NCBI RefSeq assembly: GCF_022662575.1
Contig: NZ_JALBFU010000014.1
Span: 1 to 50,568 of the forward strand
Length of the DNA: 50,568 nt
From: Luteimonas aquatica
GTDB lineage: Bacteria > Pseudomonadota > Gammaproteobacteria > Xanthomonadales > Xanthomonadaceae
Direction: 5' to 3'
In this document: positions 17,689 to 26,106 of the stretch, piece by piece
How the letters are laid out: every line of letters begins with the position of its first letter
Position numbering within the stretch: position 1 is the first letter of the stretch
Program-made: the position numbers and the translations under genes
The notes under the pieces: generated by a model
What the model was told of the DNA's origin: nothing
What the model saw: the letters and a program-made list of their open reading frames with translations, nothing else
Database searches by the model: none

Positions 17689-20148
17689 TCAGCGCGGCGC
17701 CTGCTGCGGCTGGGATGGCTGCGGCTGCTGCGGCTGCTGCGGCGGTTGCGCCTGCGGCTGCGGCGCCGGCTCGCGCCGGTCGCCGCGGAACAATCGGCTC
17801 CACCAGCCGTCGCCGCCCTGCTCCTGCGTCGCCGGCTGGCCCTCGCCGTAGGGCGCGGCCGGCGCGGCGTACGGACACGGCTCGTAAGGCGGCGCGTAGC
17901 CGGCGGCGAACGGGAAGCGCCGCGCGCCGGGACAGCCGGCATCGGTGCTGCTGGATTGCGCCACCCACTGCCAGTCCAGGCCCTTGGCGCCGAACTGCAG
18001 CGGCGCGCTCGGCAGGCGCGAGAACAGTCCCGACCAAACGCGCATCGCGCCGGTGGCGCCGTACAGGCCAGTCATCTCGTTCTGGTCGTTGCCGACCCAG
18101 ACCACGGCGAGGTGATCGCCGGTCCAGCCGGCGAACCAGCTGTCGCGGCCGTCGTTGCTGGTGCCGGTCTTGCCGGCGGCATTGAGCCGGCCCAGGCCGT
18201 CGTTGACCAGCTGGTGCGCGGTGCCGGAGGTGACGGTGTGCTGCAGCGCCGTGGTCACCAGCCGCACCGCGATCGAATCGCCCTCCTGCGCCGGTTTGGG
18301 CGGCTTGTCGTAGCGCTTGACCGTCTTGCCCTGCGCGTCGAGCACGCCGCGCACCAGGTGCAGCGGCTGGATCTCGCCGCCGGAGGCCAGGAACTGGTAC
18401 AGCTGCGCCATCGCATACGGGCTCTGGTCGACCGCGCCGAGGATCAGCGAGGGATTGCTCGGCGCCTCGATCCCGGCCAGCGTGTGGATCAGGTCGGCGA
18501 CCACCGCCGGCTTCACCTGCATGCCCACGCGCACCGTGGCCTGGTTGTAGGACTGCGCCAGCGCATCGATCAGGCGCACGCTGCCGTGGCTGCGGCCGTC
18601 GGAATTGCCGGGCGTCCAGCGCTTGCCGTTGTCCAGGGTGACGGTGACCGGCGAATCGTCCACCCAGGTGGCCAGCGACCAGCGGTCCGGCAGCGCCAGC
18701 GCGCGCAGGTAGACGAAGGGCTTGAGCAGCGAGCCGACCGGGCGCTGTGCCTCGATGGCGCGGTTGAAGCCGGGCTGGGCGAAATCGCGGCTGCCGACCG
18801 CGGCGACGACGTCGCCGTTGTGCACGTCGGTCACCACCAGGCCCGCCTGCAGCGGCGGACGGCGCTTGTTCTCCAGCGATTTCAGCGTGCGCGTCACCGC
18901 GCCCTCGGCATAGGCCTGCGCCGAGGGCGACATGCCGGTCATCACCGACAGGCCGGCGCCCTGCAGCGCGTCGGCCGGATAGTCGCGGATCAGCTGGCGG
19001 CGCACCAGGTCGACATAGGCCGGAAAACGGTTGGCCGCCAGGCTGCCGGGCGCGTGGCTGATGCCCAGCGGCATCTTCAGCGCGCGGTCGTAGTCGGCCT
19101 GCTGGATCAGCCCCGTTTCCAGCATCTCGCCCAGCACGAAGTTGCGCCGCTGCAGCGCGTTGTCCGGATTGCGCCGCGGGTCGTAGTAGGACGGCCCCTT
19201 GACCATGCCGATCAGCAGCGCGATCTGCTCGGTGCCCAGGTCCTGCAGTTCGCGCCCGAACCAGAACTCGGCGCCGGCCGCGACGCCGCGGATCGCCTGC
19301 GCGCCGCGCTGGCCGAGGTAGACCTGGTTGAGATAGGCCTCCAGGATGGTGCGCTTGTCGTAGCGCGCCTCGATCAGCAGCGCGTAGAGGATTTCCTTGA
19401 ACTTGCGCGAAGGCGTCTGTTCGCGGCCGATGCCGAGCAGGCCGCTGCGCGCCAGCTGCTGGGTCAGCGTGCTGGCGCCCTGCCTGGTCTTGCCGCCGGA
19501 CTTCACGGTGACGAACACCGCGCGCAGCATGCCGCTGAGGTCGATGCCGTGGTGGTGGGCGAAATCGCGATCCTCCACCGCCTGCAACCCGGTCACCAGC
19601 AGCTCGGGCACATCCTCGATGCGCACCAGGCGGCGCTCCTCCTGGCTCTGGCCGTAGAGGGTCGCGATGCGCGCCGGATCGAGCCGCACCGACTTGAGCG
19701 CACGCCGGTTGCCGGCATCGCGCAGACCCTGCAGGCGGCCGCCGGAGACGGTCAGCTCGACGCGGCTGGGCGCCACGGCGCGGTCGACGTCGCGGAAGCC
19801 GCGGCTGGCGATGGTCCAGCGCGCGCCATCCTGCACATAGGTGCCGGCACCGGTGCCGCCGTCGCCGCGATAGGAGGCGGCGTCCAGCTCGGTCTTGAGC
19901 GTGCGCGCGTCCATCGACATCCCGGGCTCGAGCAGCAGCGGCCGCCCGTACACGCGGGTCGGAATCTGCCACTTCAGCTGGCCGAAGCGTTGCGAGACCT
20001 GGTGGTTGAGATAGAGCGTGTACGGGATGAGAAAGCCCAGTCCCAGGCCGATCGCGGCCAGTACCCAGGTCAGGACGCGTCGGCGCCAATCCGGGGCGTG
20101 GTCGCCGTCCTCGTCGTATTCGTCTTCGTCGTAATCGATGCGGGCCAC
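17689..20148 (-). CDS. mrcB: Penicillin-binding protein 1B, bifunctional transglycosylase/transpeptidase
   Basis: 819-residue class A PBP that polymerises and cross-links peptidoglycan. An acidic cytoplasmic N-terminus and membrane anchor (about 24-47) lead to a UB2H-like region, the GT51 domain with catalytic E192 in AVEDRDF, and the transpeptidase with S473-LLK, S533-Y-N535 and K660-TG. All active-site motifs are intact. The C-terminal tail of about 90 residues is rich in Gln and Pro, unusual in composition and probably disordered. The start at 20148 is followed by a strongly acidic stretch (DYDEDEYDEDGD). It diverges from a glycosyltransferase gene across 325 bp. Confidence 0.95.
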   Translation of the reverse strand: MARIDYDEDEYDEDGDHAPDWRRRVLTWVLAAIGLGLGFLIPYTLYLNHQVSQRFGQLKWQIPTRVYGRPLLLEPGMSMDARTLKTELDAASYRGDGGTGAGTYVQDGARWTIASRGFRDVDRAVAPSRVELTVSGGRLQGLRDAGNRRALKSVRLDPARIATLYGQSQEERRLVRIEDVPELLVTGLQAVEDRDFAHHHGIDLSGMLRAVFVTVKSGGKTRQGASTLTQQLARSGLLGIGREQTPSRKFKEILYALLIEARYDKRTILEAYLNQVYLGQRGAQAIRGVAAGAEFWFGRELQDLGTEQIALLIGMVKGPSYYDPRRNPDNALQRRNFVLGEMLETGLIQQADYDRALKMPLGISHAPGSLAANRFPAYVDLVRRQLIRDYPADALQGAGLSVMTGMSPSAQAYAEGAVTRTLKSLENKRRPPLQAGLVVTDVHNGDVVAAVGSRDFAQPGFNRAIEAQRPVGSLLKPFVYLRALALPDRWSLATWVDDSPVTVTLDNGKRWTPGNSDGRSHGSVRLIDALAQSYNQATVRVGMQVKPAVVADLIHTLAGIEAPSNPSLILGAVDQSPYAMAQLYQFLASGGEIQPLHLVRGVLDAQGKTVKRYDKPPKPAQEGDSIAVRLVTTALQHTVTSGTAHQLVNDGLGRLNAAGKTGTSNDGRDSWFAGWTGDHLAVVWVGNDQNEMTGLYGATGAMRVWSGLFSRLPSAPLQFGAKGLDWQWVAQSSSTDAGCPGARRFPFAAGYAPPYEPCPYAAPAAPYGEGQPATQEQGGDGWWSRLFRGDRREPAPQPQAQPPQQPQQPQPSQPQQAPR

Positions 20149-20473
20149 GTTCGGCGGTGTCTGTTCGGAGCGGGAGGGTGCTGACCTGTGCCGGCGCGGC
20201 CATGCCTGGCACGCACGCGGCGGCTGAGTCTAGCGCAGACGGCCGCGGCCTCCGGCGCGCACCCTTGGCCGATGGCCGATTCCGGGGGCCCGCACGTTCC
20301 TCCCTAACCGGGCGTTCAGGCACGGGCGCGAGGCTCGGCGGGCATCCGCTAAACTTGCATCGCTACGCAATCGATGCCGTCCCCCGGGCCTCGATGGCCG
20401 TGCGTTCGCCATACGGCGGTTGTCTTGCGGGCATCCGCCAGGCGCGTGTCCCCCTACCCGGAGCAGCCCCGGA
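20149..20473. other. Divergent intergenic region between mrcB and the glycosyltransferase
   Basis: 325 bp with no convincing gene. It should carry both promoters; TAAACT near 20350 is a possible -10 for the rightward gene, without a good -35. A short ACCGGGCGTTC element resembles one arm of the REP-like palindromes found between pilJ and chpA. Confidence 0.45.
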
Positions 20474-22603
20474 ATGTCGTTTTCACTGGTCGATGCGCGC
20501 TTCCTGTTCGATCGCGCCACCGGCCTCCTTCATCGCGGTCTGCTCAGCCTGCGCACGCGCGGCTGGCGCGCCACCCGCGAACGCCTGATCGCGCAATTCG
20601 GCCCCGTCTCGGCGACGCGGCGCTCGGCGCTCTACCTGCCGGCCGCCGATCCGAACGCCGACGGCCTGCCGGCACCGGCCGCGCTGGCCACCAGCGGCGA
20701 GCCGCGCGTGAGCATCGTGATTCCCGTCTACGGCCGCCTCGGCCACACCCTGACCTGCCTGCGCGCGCTCGCCGAGCATCCGCCGCGCACGCCCTTCGAG
20801 GTGATCGTGGTGGACGATGCCTCTCCCGACCACAGCGCCCAGGTGCTGCCGCGCATCGCCGGCCTGCACTACCACCGGCGCGGCGAGAACGGCGGCTTCG
20901 TGGCCGCCTGCAACGACGGCGCCGCGCTCGCGCTCGGCGAGTACCTGGTCTTCCTCAACAACGACACCGTGCCCCAGCCCGGATGGCTGGAAGCGCTGCT
21001 GCGCACCTTCGACGAAGTGCCCGACGCCGGCCTGGTCGGCGCCCAGCTGCTCTACCCCGACGGCCGCCTGCAGGAAGCCGGCGGCGTGGTATTCGCCGAC
21101 GGCAGCGGCTGGAACTACGGCCGCTTCCAGGCGCCGGGCGACCCGCGCTTCGCTTACCTGCGCGAGGCCGATTACGTCAGCGGCGCGGCGATCGCCATCC
21201 CGCGCGCGCTGTTCGCGCGGCTGGGCGGCTTCGATGAGCGCTACGCGCCGGCCTACTACGAGGACACTGACCTCGCCTTCGCCGTGCGCGCCGCCGGCCT
21301 GCGCGTGCTGTACCAGCCGGCCGCGCGTGTGGTGCATGCCGAAGGCGCCACCGCCGGCACCGACACCGGCAGCGGCGTCAAGGCGTACCAGGTGCGCAAC
21401 CGCGAGCGCTTCGCCGCGCACCGCCGCGACATGCTCGCCCGGCAGCTGCCGGCGGGCACCGTGCCGACGCCGGCGCTGCTGCACCGCGGGCAGAAGCAGG
21501 TACTGGTCATCGACGCGCTCACGCCCACGCCCGATCGCGATTCCGGATCGCTGCGTCTGCTCAACATGATGCGGCTGCTGGTCGAGGAAGGCGCGCACGT
21601 GGTGTTCCTGCCCGCCACGCCCAAGCATGCCGGCGGCTATACCGAGGCGCTGCAGCAGCTCGGCGTGGAGACCTGGTATGCCCCCTACGCCAGGCGCGTG
21701 CCGGCCTGGCTGCGCGAGCACGGTCCGCGCTTCGACGCCGTCGTCGTCTGCCGCCACTACGTCGCCCGCGAATTCCTGCCGCTGCTGCGCCGCTACGCGC
21801 CGCAGGCGCGGATCGTGTTCGACACCATCGACCTGCATTACCTGCGCGAGCGCCGCGCCGCCGAGGTCGCCGGCGACGCCCGCCTGCAGCGCGCGGCCGA
21901 GCGCACCCGCGCGCTGGAGCTGGACGCCATCGCGCACAGCGACATCACCCTGGTGGTAAGCGCGGCAGAACGCGAACTGCTGGCGCGCGATGCGCCGCAG
22001 GCGCGGGTGGAGCTGCTGTCCAACCTGCACCGCATCGCCGGCGCCGGCCTGCCCTTTCCGCAGCGGCAGGACCTGGTCTTCGTCGGCGGCTTCCGCCATC
22101 CGCCCAATGCCGACGCCGTGCGCTGGTTCGTCGAGGAGGCGTTCCCGCTGGTGCGCCAGGCGCTGCCGCAGGTGCGCCTGCACTGCGTCGGCGGCGACGT
22201 CACCCCCGAGGTGCAGGCGCTGGCCGCGCACGAGGGCGTGCTGGTGCACGGCCACGTGCCGGAGATCGCGCCCTACATGGACGGCGCGCGCGTCGCGGTC
22301 GCGCCGCTGCGCTTCGGCGCCGGCGTCAAGGGCAAGATCAACCTCAGCATGGCCCATGGCCAGCCGGTGGTGGCGACTTCCTGCGCGGTGGAGGGCATGC
22401 ACCTGCAGGACGGTTTCGACGTGCTGGTGGCCGACACGCCGGACGCCTTCGCCCGCGCCGTGGTGCAGCTCTACCGCGACGAGACGCTGTGGCTGGCGCT
22501 GAGCATCCACGGCCTGGAAAACGTGGCGCGCCACTTTTCCCCGGACGCGGCGCGCGAGACGGTGCGCCGGGTATTCCTGGAAAACACATCCCGGGAAGCG
22601 TGA
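20474..22603 (+). CDS. Two-domain glycosyltransferase (GT2 plus GT4-like)
   Basis: 709 residues. The N-terminal half is a GT2 (GT-A fold) domain: the start of the fold at SIVIPVYGR, the nucleotide-sugar motif VVDDAS (112-117) and a metal-binding NND (162-164), with an ED pair in YEDTDLAF. From about residue 345 a second, GT-B-like domain begins (VLVIDALTPTPDRDSGSLR) and ends with the GT4-type segment PLRFGAGVKGKINLSMAHG. Fusions like this assemble lipopolysaccharide O-chains or other surface glycans at the cytoplasmic face of the inner membrane. It is alone, with no other sugar genes nearby, so the product cannot be named. The ATG at 20474 follows a GGAG; upstream starts are less conserved-looking. 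Confidence 0.88.
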   Translation: MSFSLVDARFLFDRATGLLHRGLLSLRTRGWRATRERLIAQFGPVSATRRSALYLPAADPNADGLPAPAALATSGEPRVSIVIPVYGRLGHTLTCLRALAEHPPRTPFEVIVVDDASPDHSAQVLPRIAGLHYHRRGENGGFVAACNDGAALALGEYLVFLNNDTVPQPGWLEALLRTFDEVPDAGLVGAQLLYPDGRLQEAGGVVFADGSGWNYGRFQAPGDPRFAYLREADYVSGAAIAIPRALFARLGGFDERYAPAYYEDTDLAFAVRAAGLRVLYQPAARVVHAEGATAGTDTGSGVKAYQVRNRERFAAHRRDMLARQLPAGTVPTPALLHRGQKQVLVIDALTPTPDRDSGSLRLLNMMRLLVEEGAHVVFLPATPKHAGGYTEALQQLGVETWYAPYARRVPAWLREHGPRFDAVVVCRHYVAREFLPLLRRYAPQARIVFDTIDLHYLRERRAAEVAGDARLQRAAERTRALELDAIAHSDITLVVSAAERELLARDAPQARVELLSNLHRIAGAGLPFPQRQDLVFVGGFRHPPNADAVRWFVEEAFPLVRQALPQVRLHCVGGDVTPEVQALAAHEGVLVHGHVPEIAPYMDGARVAVAPLRFGAGVKGKINLSMAHGQPVVATSCAVEGMHLQDGFDVLVADTPDAFARAVVQLYRDETLWLALSIHGLENVARHFSPDAARETVRRVFLENTSREA

Positions 22604-22627
22604 GTCCGGCGCGACGCCCGCCGGCGC

Positions 22628-24280
22628 TCAGCGCTCGCCGCGCATCGCCCTGCCGAGCCGTTCCTCGAATTCGGCGATGCCCGGCGTGGCCGGGTCCAGC
22701 CGCCGCGCCGAGGCCAGCGCCGAGGACGCGGCCTGCACCTCGCCCGCGCCCAGCCGCTCGTCGCCCACCGCCAGCCAGCGCTGCGCCAGGCGCCGCCTGG
22801 CCTGCGCCAGCGACGCGCTCTCGCCTTCCGCGGCTCCCTCGACGATCACGCGCGCGTCGAGGCAGCCGCCGGCGCGGGCGAGATTGTTGCTGCGCAGCTC
22901 CTCCTCGAAACAGCGCTTGGCCGCGGGCAGCAGCCGCGCCGAGGCGCGCTTCACCGCCGGATCGTCGGGCGCCAGCGCGCGGGCGGCGCGCAACTTGTCG
23001 AAGGCGCTGTCGCCGGGCGGGGTGAGCAGGTCGCCACGCGCCTCGGCGGCGGCGGCGGCCTCGAGCAGGACATTGGCGCGCCTGGCGCGCTCGCGCGGGG
23101 ACAGGCCGCTGTCCAGGCGCGCATGCGATTGCCGCGCGCGGGCGATGTGGCGCTCGGCCTCGGCCAATGCCGCGGGAATCGCCGCGGTGGCGCGCGCGCG
23201 CGCCAGCAGGCGGTCGGCCTCGGCGAAGCGGAAGTCGCTGGCGGCCGTTTCCGCGTGCCGCAGCAGCGCCCTGGCCACCTGCGCCAGGCCGGTCTCCGAT
23301 TCGACCTTCAGCCCCGCCTCGCCCAGCATGCGATAGCCGTCCGCCGCGCGTTCCAGCCGGTCGGCGCGCAGTTCCGCGCCGGCGCGGCGGCGCACGTTCT
23401 CCAGCTCCTCGTTCAGCCGCGCCTGGGTCTCCGGCAGATCGACGTGGCCCGCGTCGTACTCGCGCGCCACGGCGATCGCCGACACCGCCTCGGCCAGCCG
23501 CCCCTCGCGCAGCTGCGCGCGTGCCTGCTGCAGCAGATTGCCGAGCGCGTCCTCGCGCCCTTCCAGCGCGGCGTTGTTCTCCGGCTGCAGGCTCAGCACG
23601 CGCTTGTACAAGGGCAAGGCGGCGGCCTCGTCGCCGACCAGGCGGCCCGCGGCGGCGGCGGCCCCGGCCTTCGCCAATAGCGCCGGCAGACCGGCATGCG
23701 CGGCCTCGCGCGCGCGCAAGGCCGCCTCCACCGGCGCCATCTGGCTGCGCGGAGCGGACAGCTCCTGCGCCAGCCGGAGCGCAGCATGCGCCTCGTCGAA
23801 GCGGTTGCGCGCGGCCAAGGCGCGCGCCTGCGCCAGCGCCGCCACGGCCACGCGCGCCAGGCCGGCCCGCGCCTCGTTGCGATCCGGGTCCATCGCCAGC
23901 GCCGCCTCGTACAGTTCGCGGGCGCCGCTGCCGTCCTCCGCGCTCAGCCGCCCCTGCGCCAGCGCCTGGGCCGCCTGCGTGCGCAAGGCCTGCGCGCGCG
24001 TCTCCGGCCACAGGAAATCGGCCAGCGGCCGTCGCAGCAGCAGGGCCGCGAGCAGCAGCACGATCACGGCCGCCGCCGCCCAGCCGCCCCAGCGCACCGT
24101 CCGGGGCGCGTCGGCCATCCTGCGCGACACAGCGCGCACGTCCAAGGCACGCAGGTCGAGGGCACGGAAATCGAGATCGTCGAGCCAGCCCATGCGCGGC
24201 TCGCGGCGACCGTCCGTCCTGCCCGCGTCACCGGCGTCGCCCGGACCCTCCTGCGCTGGCGTCTTGCGATCGCGGCTCAC
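22628..24280 (-). CDS. TPR-rich inner-membrane protein of unknown function
   Basis: 550 residues, not recognised as a named family. A charged cytoplasmic N-terminus of about 60 residues precedes one membrane segment (about 66-83, AAAAVIVLLLAALLL); the remaining 450 residues are Ala/Arg/Leu-rich helices with repeated TPR-like pairs, predicted periplasmic. The start is a GTG at 24280; an ATG 29 codons further in is possible. It is the third gene of a minus-strand run after the amidohydrolase and cupin, 54 bp away, and may have its own promoter. Nothing visible predicts a substrate. Confidence 0.8.
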   Translation of the reverse strand: MSRDRKTPAQEGPGDAGDAGRTDGRREPRMGWLDDLDFRALDLRALDVRAVSRRMADAPRTVRWGGWAAAAVIVLLLAALLLRRPLADFLWPETRAQALRTQAAQALAQGRLSAEDGSGARELYEAALAMDPDRNEARAGLARVAVAALAQARALAARNRFDEAHAALRLAQELSAPRSQMAPVEAALRAREAAHAGLPALLAKAGAAAAAGRLVGDEAAALPLYKRVLSLQPENNAALEGREDALGNLLQQARAQLREGRLAEAVSAIAVAREYDAGHVDLPETQARLNEELENVRRRAGAELRADRLERAADGYRMLGEAGLKVESETGLAQVARALLRHAETAASDFRFAEADRLLARARATAAIPAALAEAERHIARARQSHARLDSGLSPRERARRANVLLEAAAAAEARGDLLTPPGDSAFDKLRAARALAPDDPAVKRASARLLPAAKRCFEEELRSNNLARAGGCLDARVIVEGAAEGESASLAQARRRLAQRWLAVGDERLGAGEVQAASSALASARRLDPATPGIAEFEERLGRAMRGER

Positions 24281-24334
24281 CCGCGCAGCATAAAAGATGC
24301 CCTGCGGGAATCCAGTGCGGCGCTGCCGGCCGGT

Positions 24335-24865
24335 TCAGCCGGGCGGCGCGCGCTCGTCCGCGGAGCGCCACGAGGCCGTTCCCGCACGCTCCAGCGAATC
24401 GCGCAGCGGCGGCCCGACGATCTCCACGCCGAAGCGTTCCTCCAGCGATCGCGCCGTCGCCTCGTCCAGCGCCTGCGTGCCCGCCTCGCTGAACACGACG
24501 AGCACGCGATCGTAGCCTCCGGGCGTCATGAGGTTGATCACCCGCACCGGCGGCTGGTCCGGCCGCAGATTGTCGAAGGTATGCGCGGTGCCGGGCAGGA
24601 ACGTCACGAACTCGCCCGGTCCCACCTCGAACACCCGCTCTCCGCTCTGCACCGTCAGGATGCCCTCGAGCACGTAGAAGCTGTCCTCCTCGACCCTGTG
24701 GCGATGCAGCGGCGGACCGCTGCGATACGCCACCTCGCCGACCAGGAAATCGAAGCGGCCGCCGGTGTCGTCGCCGCAAGCCTTCACCCGCCAGGGCGCG
24801 ATCGCCGTGCCCTCTTCGCGGCACAGATGGCGGGCGCCCTCGAGATCGGGCATGCCGTCCTTCAT
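24335..24865 (-). CDS. Cupin-domain protein
   Basis: 176 residues with a single small beta-barrel. Cupin motif 1 is clear (HRHRVEEDSFYVLEG) and motif 2 follows (PGEFVTFLPGTAHTF), leaving His and Glu ligands for one metal. No signal peptide. It could be a dioxygenase, isomerase or binding protein; sequence alone does not decide. Its ATGA start overlaps the stop of the upstream amidohydrolase, so the two are translationally coupled and probably act on related small molecules, perhaps an aromatic acid, since metal-dependent decarboxylases and cupin dioxygenases occur together. This last point is inference. Confidence 0.88.
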   Translation of the reverse strand: MKDGMPDLEGARHLCREEGTAIAPWRVKACGDDTGGRFDFLVGEVAYRSGPPLHRHRVEEDSFYVLEGILTVQSGERVFEVGPGEFVTFLPGTAHTFDNLRPDQPPVRVINLMTPGGYDRVLVVFSEAGTQALDEATARSLEERFGVEIVGPPLRDSLERAGTASWRSADERAPPG

Positions 24866-25947
24866 GGCGCGCCCTCCGCCTTCGCGTCCAGGCCGAGCAA
24901 GGCGGCCGCGTTGCGGTCCAGGATCGCGCCGATGGCGTCCTCGGCCAGCCCGGCGCGCGACACATAGTCCACGGCCGCGCGGAACAGATCGTCCGCCTGG
25001 TACGGGAAGTCCGTGCCCAGCAGCAGGCGGTCGGCGCCCAGCGTGTCGACCGCCGCGCGCAGCGCCGGCGGATGGTTGTGGCCCACCGTGTCGTACCACA
25101 TGCGCCGCGCCGCCAGTGTCGGGCGCTCGGGCGTGCCGGGTGCCTCCCAGGGCACCTGGTGCTCGACGCGCTGCAGCACCATCGGCAGCGCGCCGCCCAG
25201 GTGCGAGAGCACGATCTTCATGCGCGGATAGCGCTTGGGAATGCCGGCGAGGATCAGGTGCAGCGCCGCCACGGTGTCTTCGATCGGCGCGCCGATCGAC
25301 CAGGTCAGGTGGTGATCGGCGCTCAGCGGCGAACACCCCCCGCAGCCGGCCGGGTGCGGGGCGTGTTCGCCGCTGATCGCCGACCACCACCTGACCTGGT
25401 CGATCGGCGCGCCGATCGACCAGGTCAGGTGGTGATCGGCGATCAGCGGCGAACACGCCCCGCAGCCGGCCGGATGCACGTAGAGCAGCGCGCCGCGGCG
25501 GTCGAGCTCGACGTACAGCGCGTCGAAGGCTGGATCGGCGATGGAGCGTTCCAGCACCGAGGTGGTGATGCACGCGCCCAGCATGCCGAGCCCGTCCATC
25601 GCGCGCGCCAGCTCGGCCAGCGAGGCCGCCACGTGCGGCAGCGGCAGCGAGGCGAAGGCGCGGAACCTGGCGGGATGGCGGCGCGCCAGTCCGGCGTATT
25701 CGTCGTTGACGAAGCGCGCCGCCCGCACCGCGGCCGCCTCGTCGGCGAAATGCGGCGAGGCCGGCGTGGCCGAGAGCACCTGCAGCGCGATGCCGGCTGA
25801 GTCCATCAGCGCGAAGCGCGCCTCCAGCTCCTCCGGCGTGGTGCCGGCGCCGAGTCCGCGGTGCACCGCAGTGCGGTCGTTGCCGAGTTCGGCGAGCAGG
25901 TCCAGGTAGGCCTCGCTCCAGGCGTGTGCGTGCACGTCGATGCGCAT
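24862..25947 (-). CDS. ACMSD-like metal-dependent amidohydrolase with an internal 40-residue duplication
   Basis: 361 residues of the amidohydrolase-2 family (decarboxylases and hydrolases related to ACMSD). Metal ligands are recognisable: H6 and H8 (DVHAHAW), a histidine in LLYVHPAG (H158), H249 in LSHLGG and D313 in LLLGTDFPY. Residues 158-182 and 198-222 are near-identical copies (HPAGCG..CSPL.ADHHLTWSIGAPI), joined by an unrelated-looking QVRWWSAISGEHAP that is the translation of an inverted copy. Without the extra 40 residues the protein would be about 321, normal for the family. The insertion falls between the second and third metal histidines, so folding or activity may be affected. 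First gene of the run with the cupin. Confidence 0.85.
   Translation of the reverse strand: MRIDVHAHAWSEAYLDLLAELGNDRTAVHRGLGAGTTPEELEARFALMDSAGIALQVLSATPASPHFADEAAAVRAARFVNDEYAGLARRHPARFRAFASLPLPHVAASLAELARAMDGLGMLGACITTSVLERSIADPAFDALYVELDRRGALLYVHPAGCGACSPLIADHHLTWSIGAPIDQVRWWSAISGEHAPHPAGCGGCSPLSADHHLTWSIGAPIEDTVAALHLILAGIPKRYPRMKIVLSHLGGALPMVLQRVEHQVPWEAPGTPERPTLAARRMWYDTVGHNHPPALRAAVDTLGADRLLLGTDFPYQADDLFRAAVDYVSRAGLAEDAIGAILDRNAAALLGLDAKAEGAP
25280..25477. repeat. 120-bp direct/inverted repeat block (near-perfect 110-bp palindrome) inside the amidohydrolase gene
   Basis: A 78-bp segment at 25280-25357 recurs at 25400-25477 with only three mismatches. The 43 bp between them are an inverted copy, so 25355-25409 and 25410-25464 form a palindrome of two 55-bp arms differing at one or two positions and centred on GATCGGCGCGCCGATC. 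The period of 120 bp keeps the reading frame. The arrangement is what a fold-back template switch would leave, or an assembly error. Confidence 0.97.
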
Positions 25948-26074
25948 GTCGATGTCTCCGCGGGGGAATCGGCTGCGGCCCGCGTTGCATCATCGACGCC
26001 GCGCCGCCGCGATGCAGCGGATTCTGCGCGCGCCCGTCCCCTTGTCCACCCCGAACGCTGCAACTGATCATTCC

Positions 26075-26096
26075 ATCGCGCCTGAACAGGCGCGAT
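26075..26096 (-). terminator. Perfect hairpin after relA
   Basis: ATCGCGCCTG (26075-26084) pairs with CAGGCGCGAT (26087-26096), 11 bases after the relA stop on the minus strand. No T-tract follows, so it may stop transcription weakly or protect the 3' end. Confidence 0.5.
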
Positions 26097-26106
26097 CCGG
26101 GACGCG

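Noticed and set aside
15022..20184. 1720-codon open frame on the plus strand
   Set aside because: It is antisense to yoaA, a lipoprotein and mrcB, with low-complexity Arg/His/Leu/Val-rich content typical of a GC-rich shadow frame.
24862..25947. Amidohydrolase as a pseudogene
   Set aside because: The 120-bp insertion keeps the frame and all metal ligands are visible, so I list it as an intact but altered gene.
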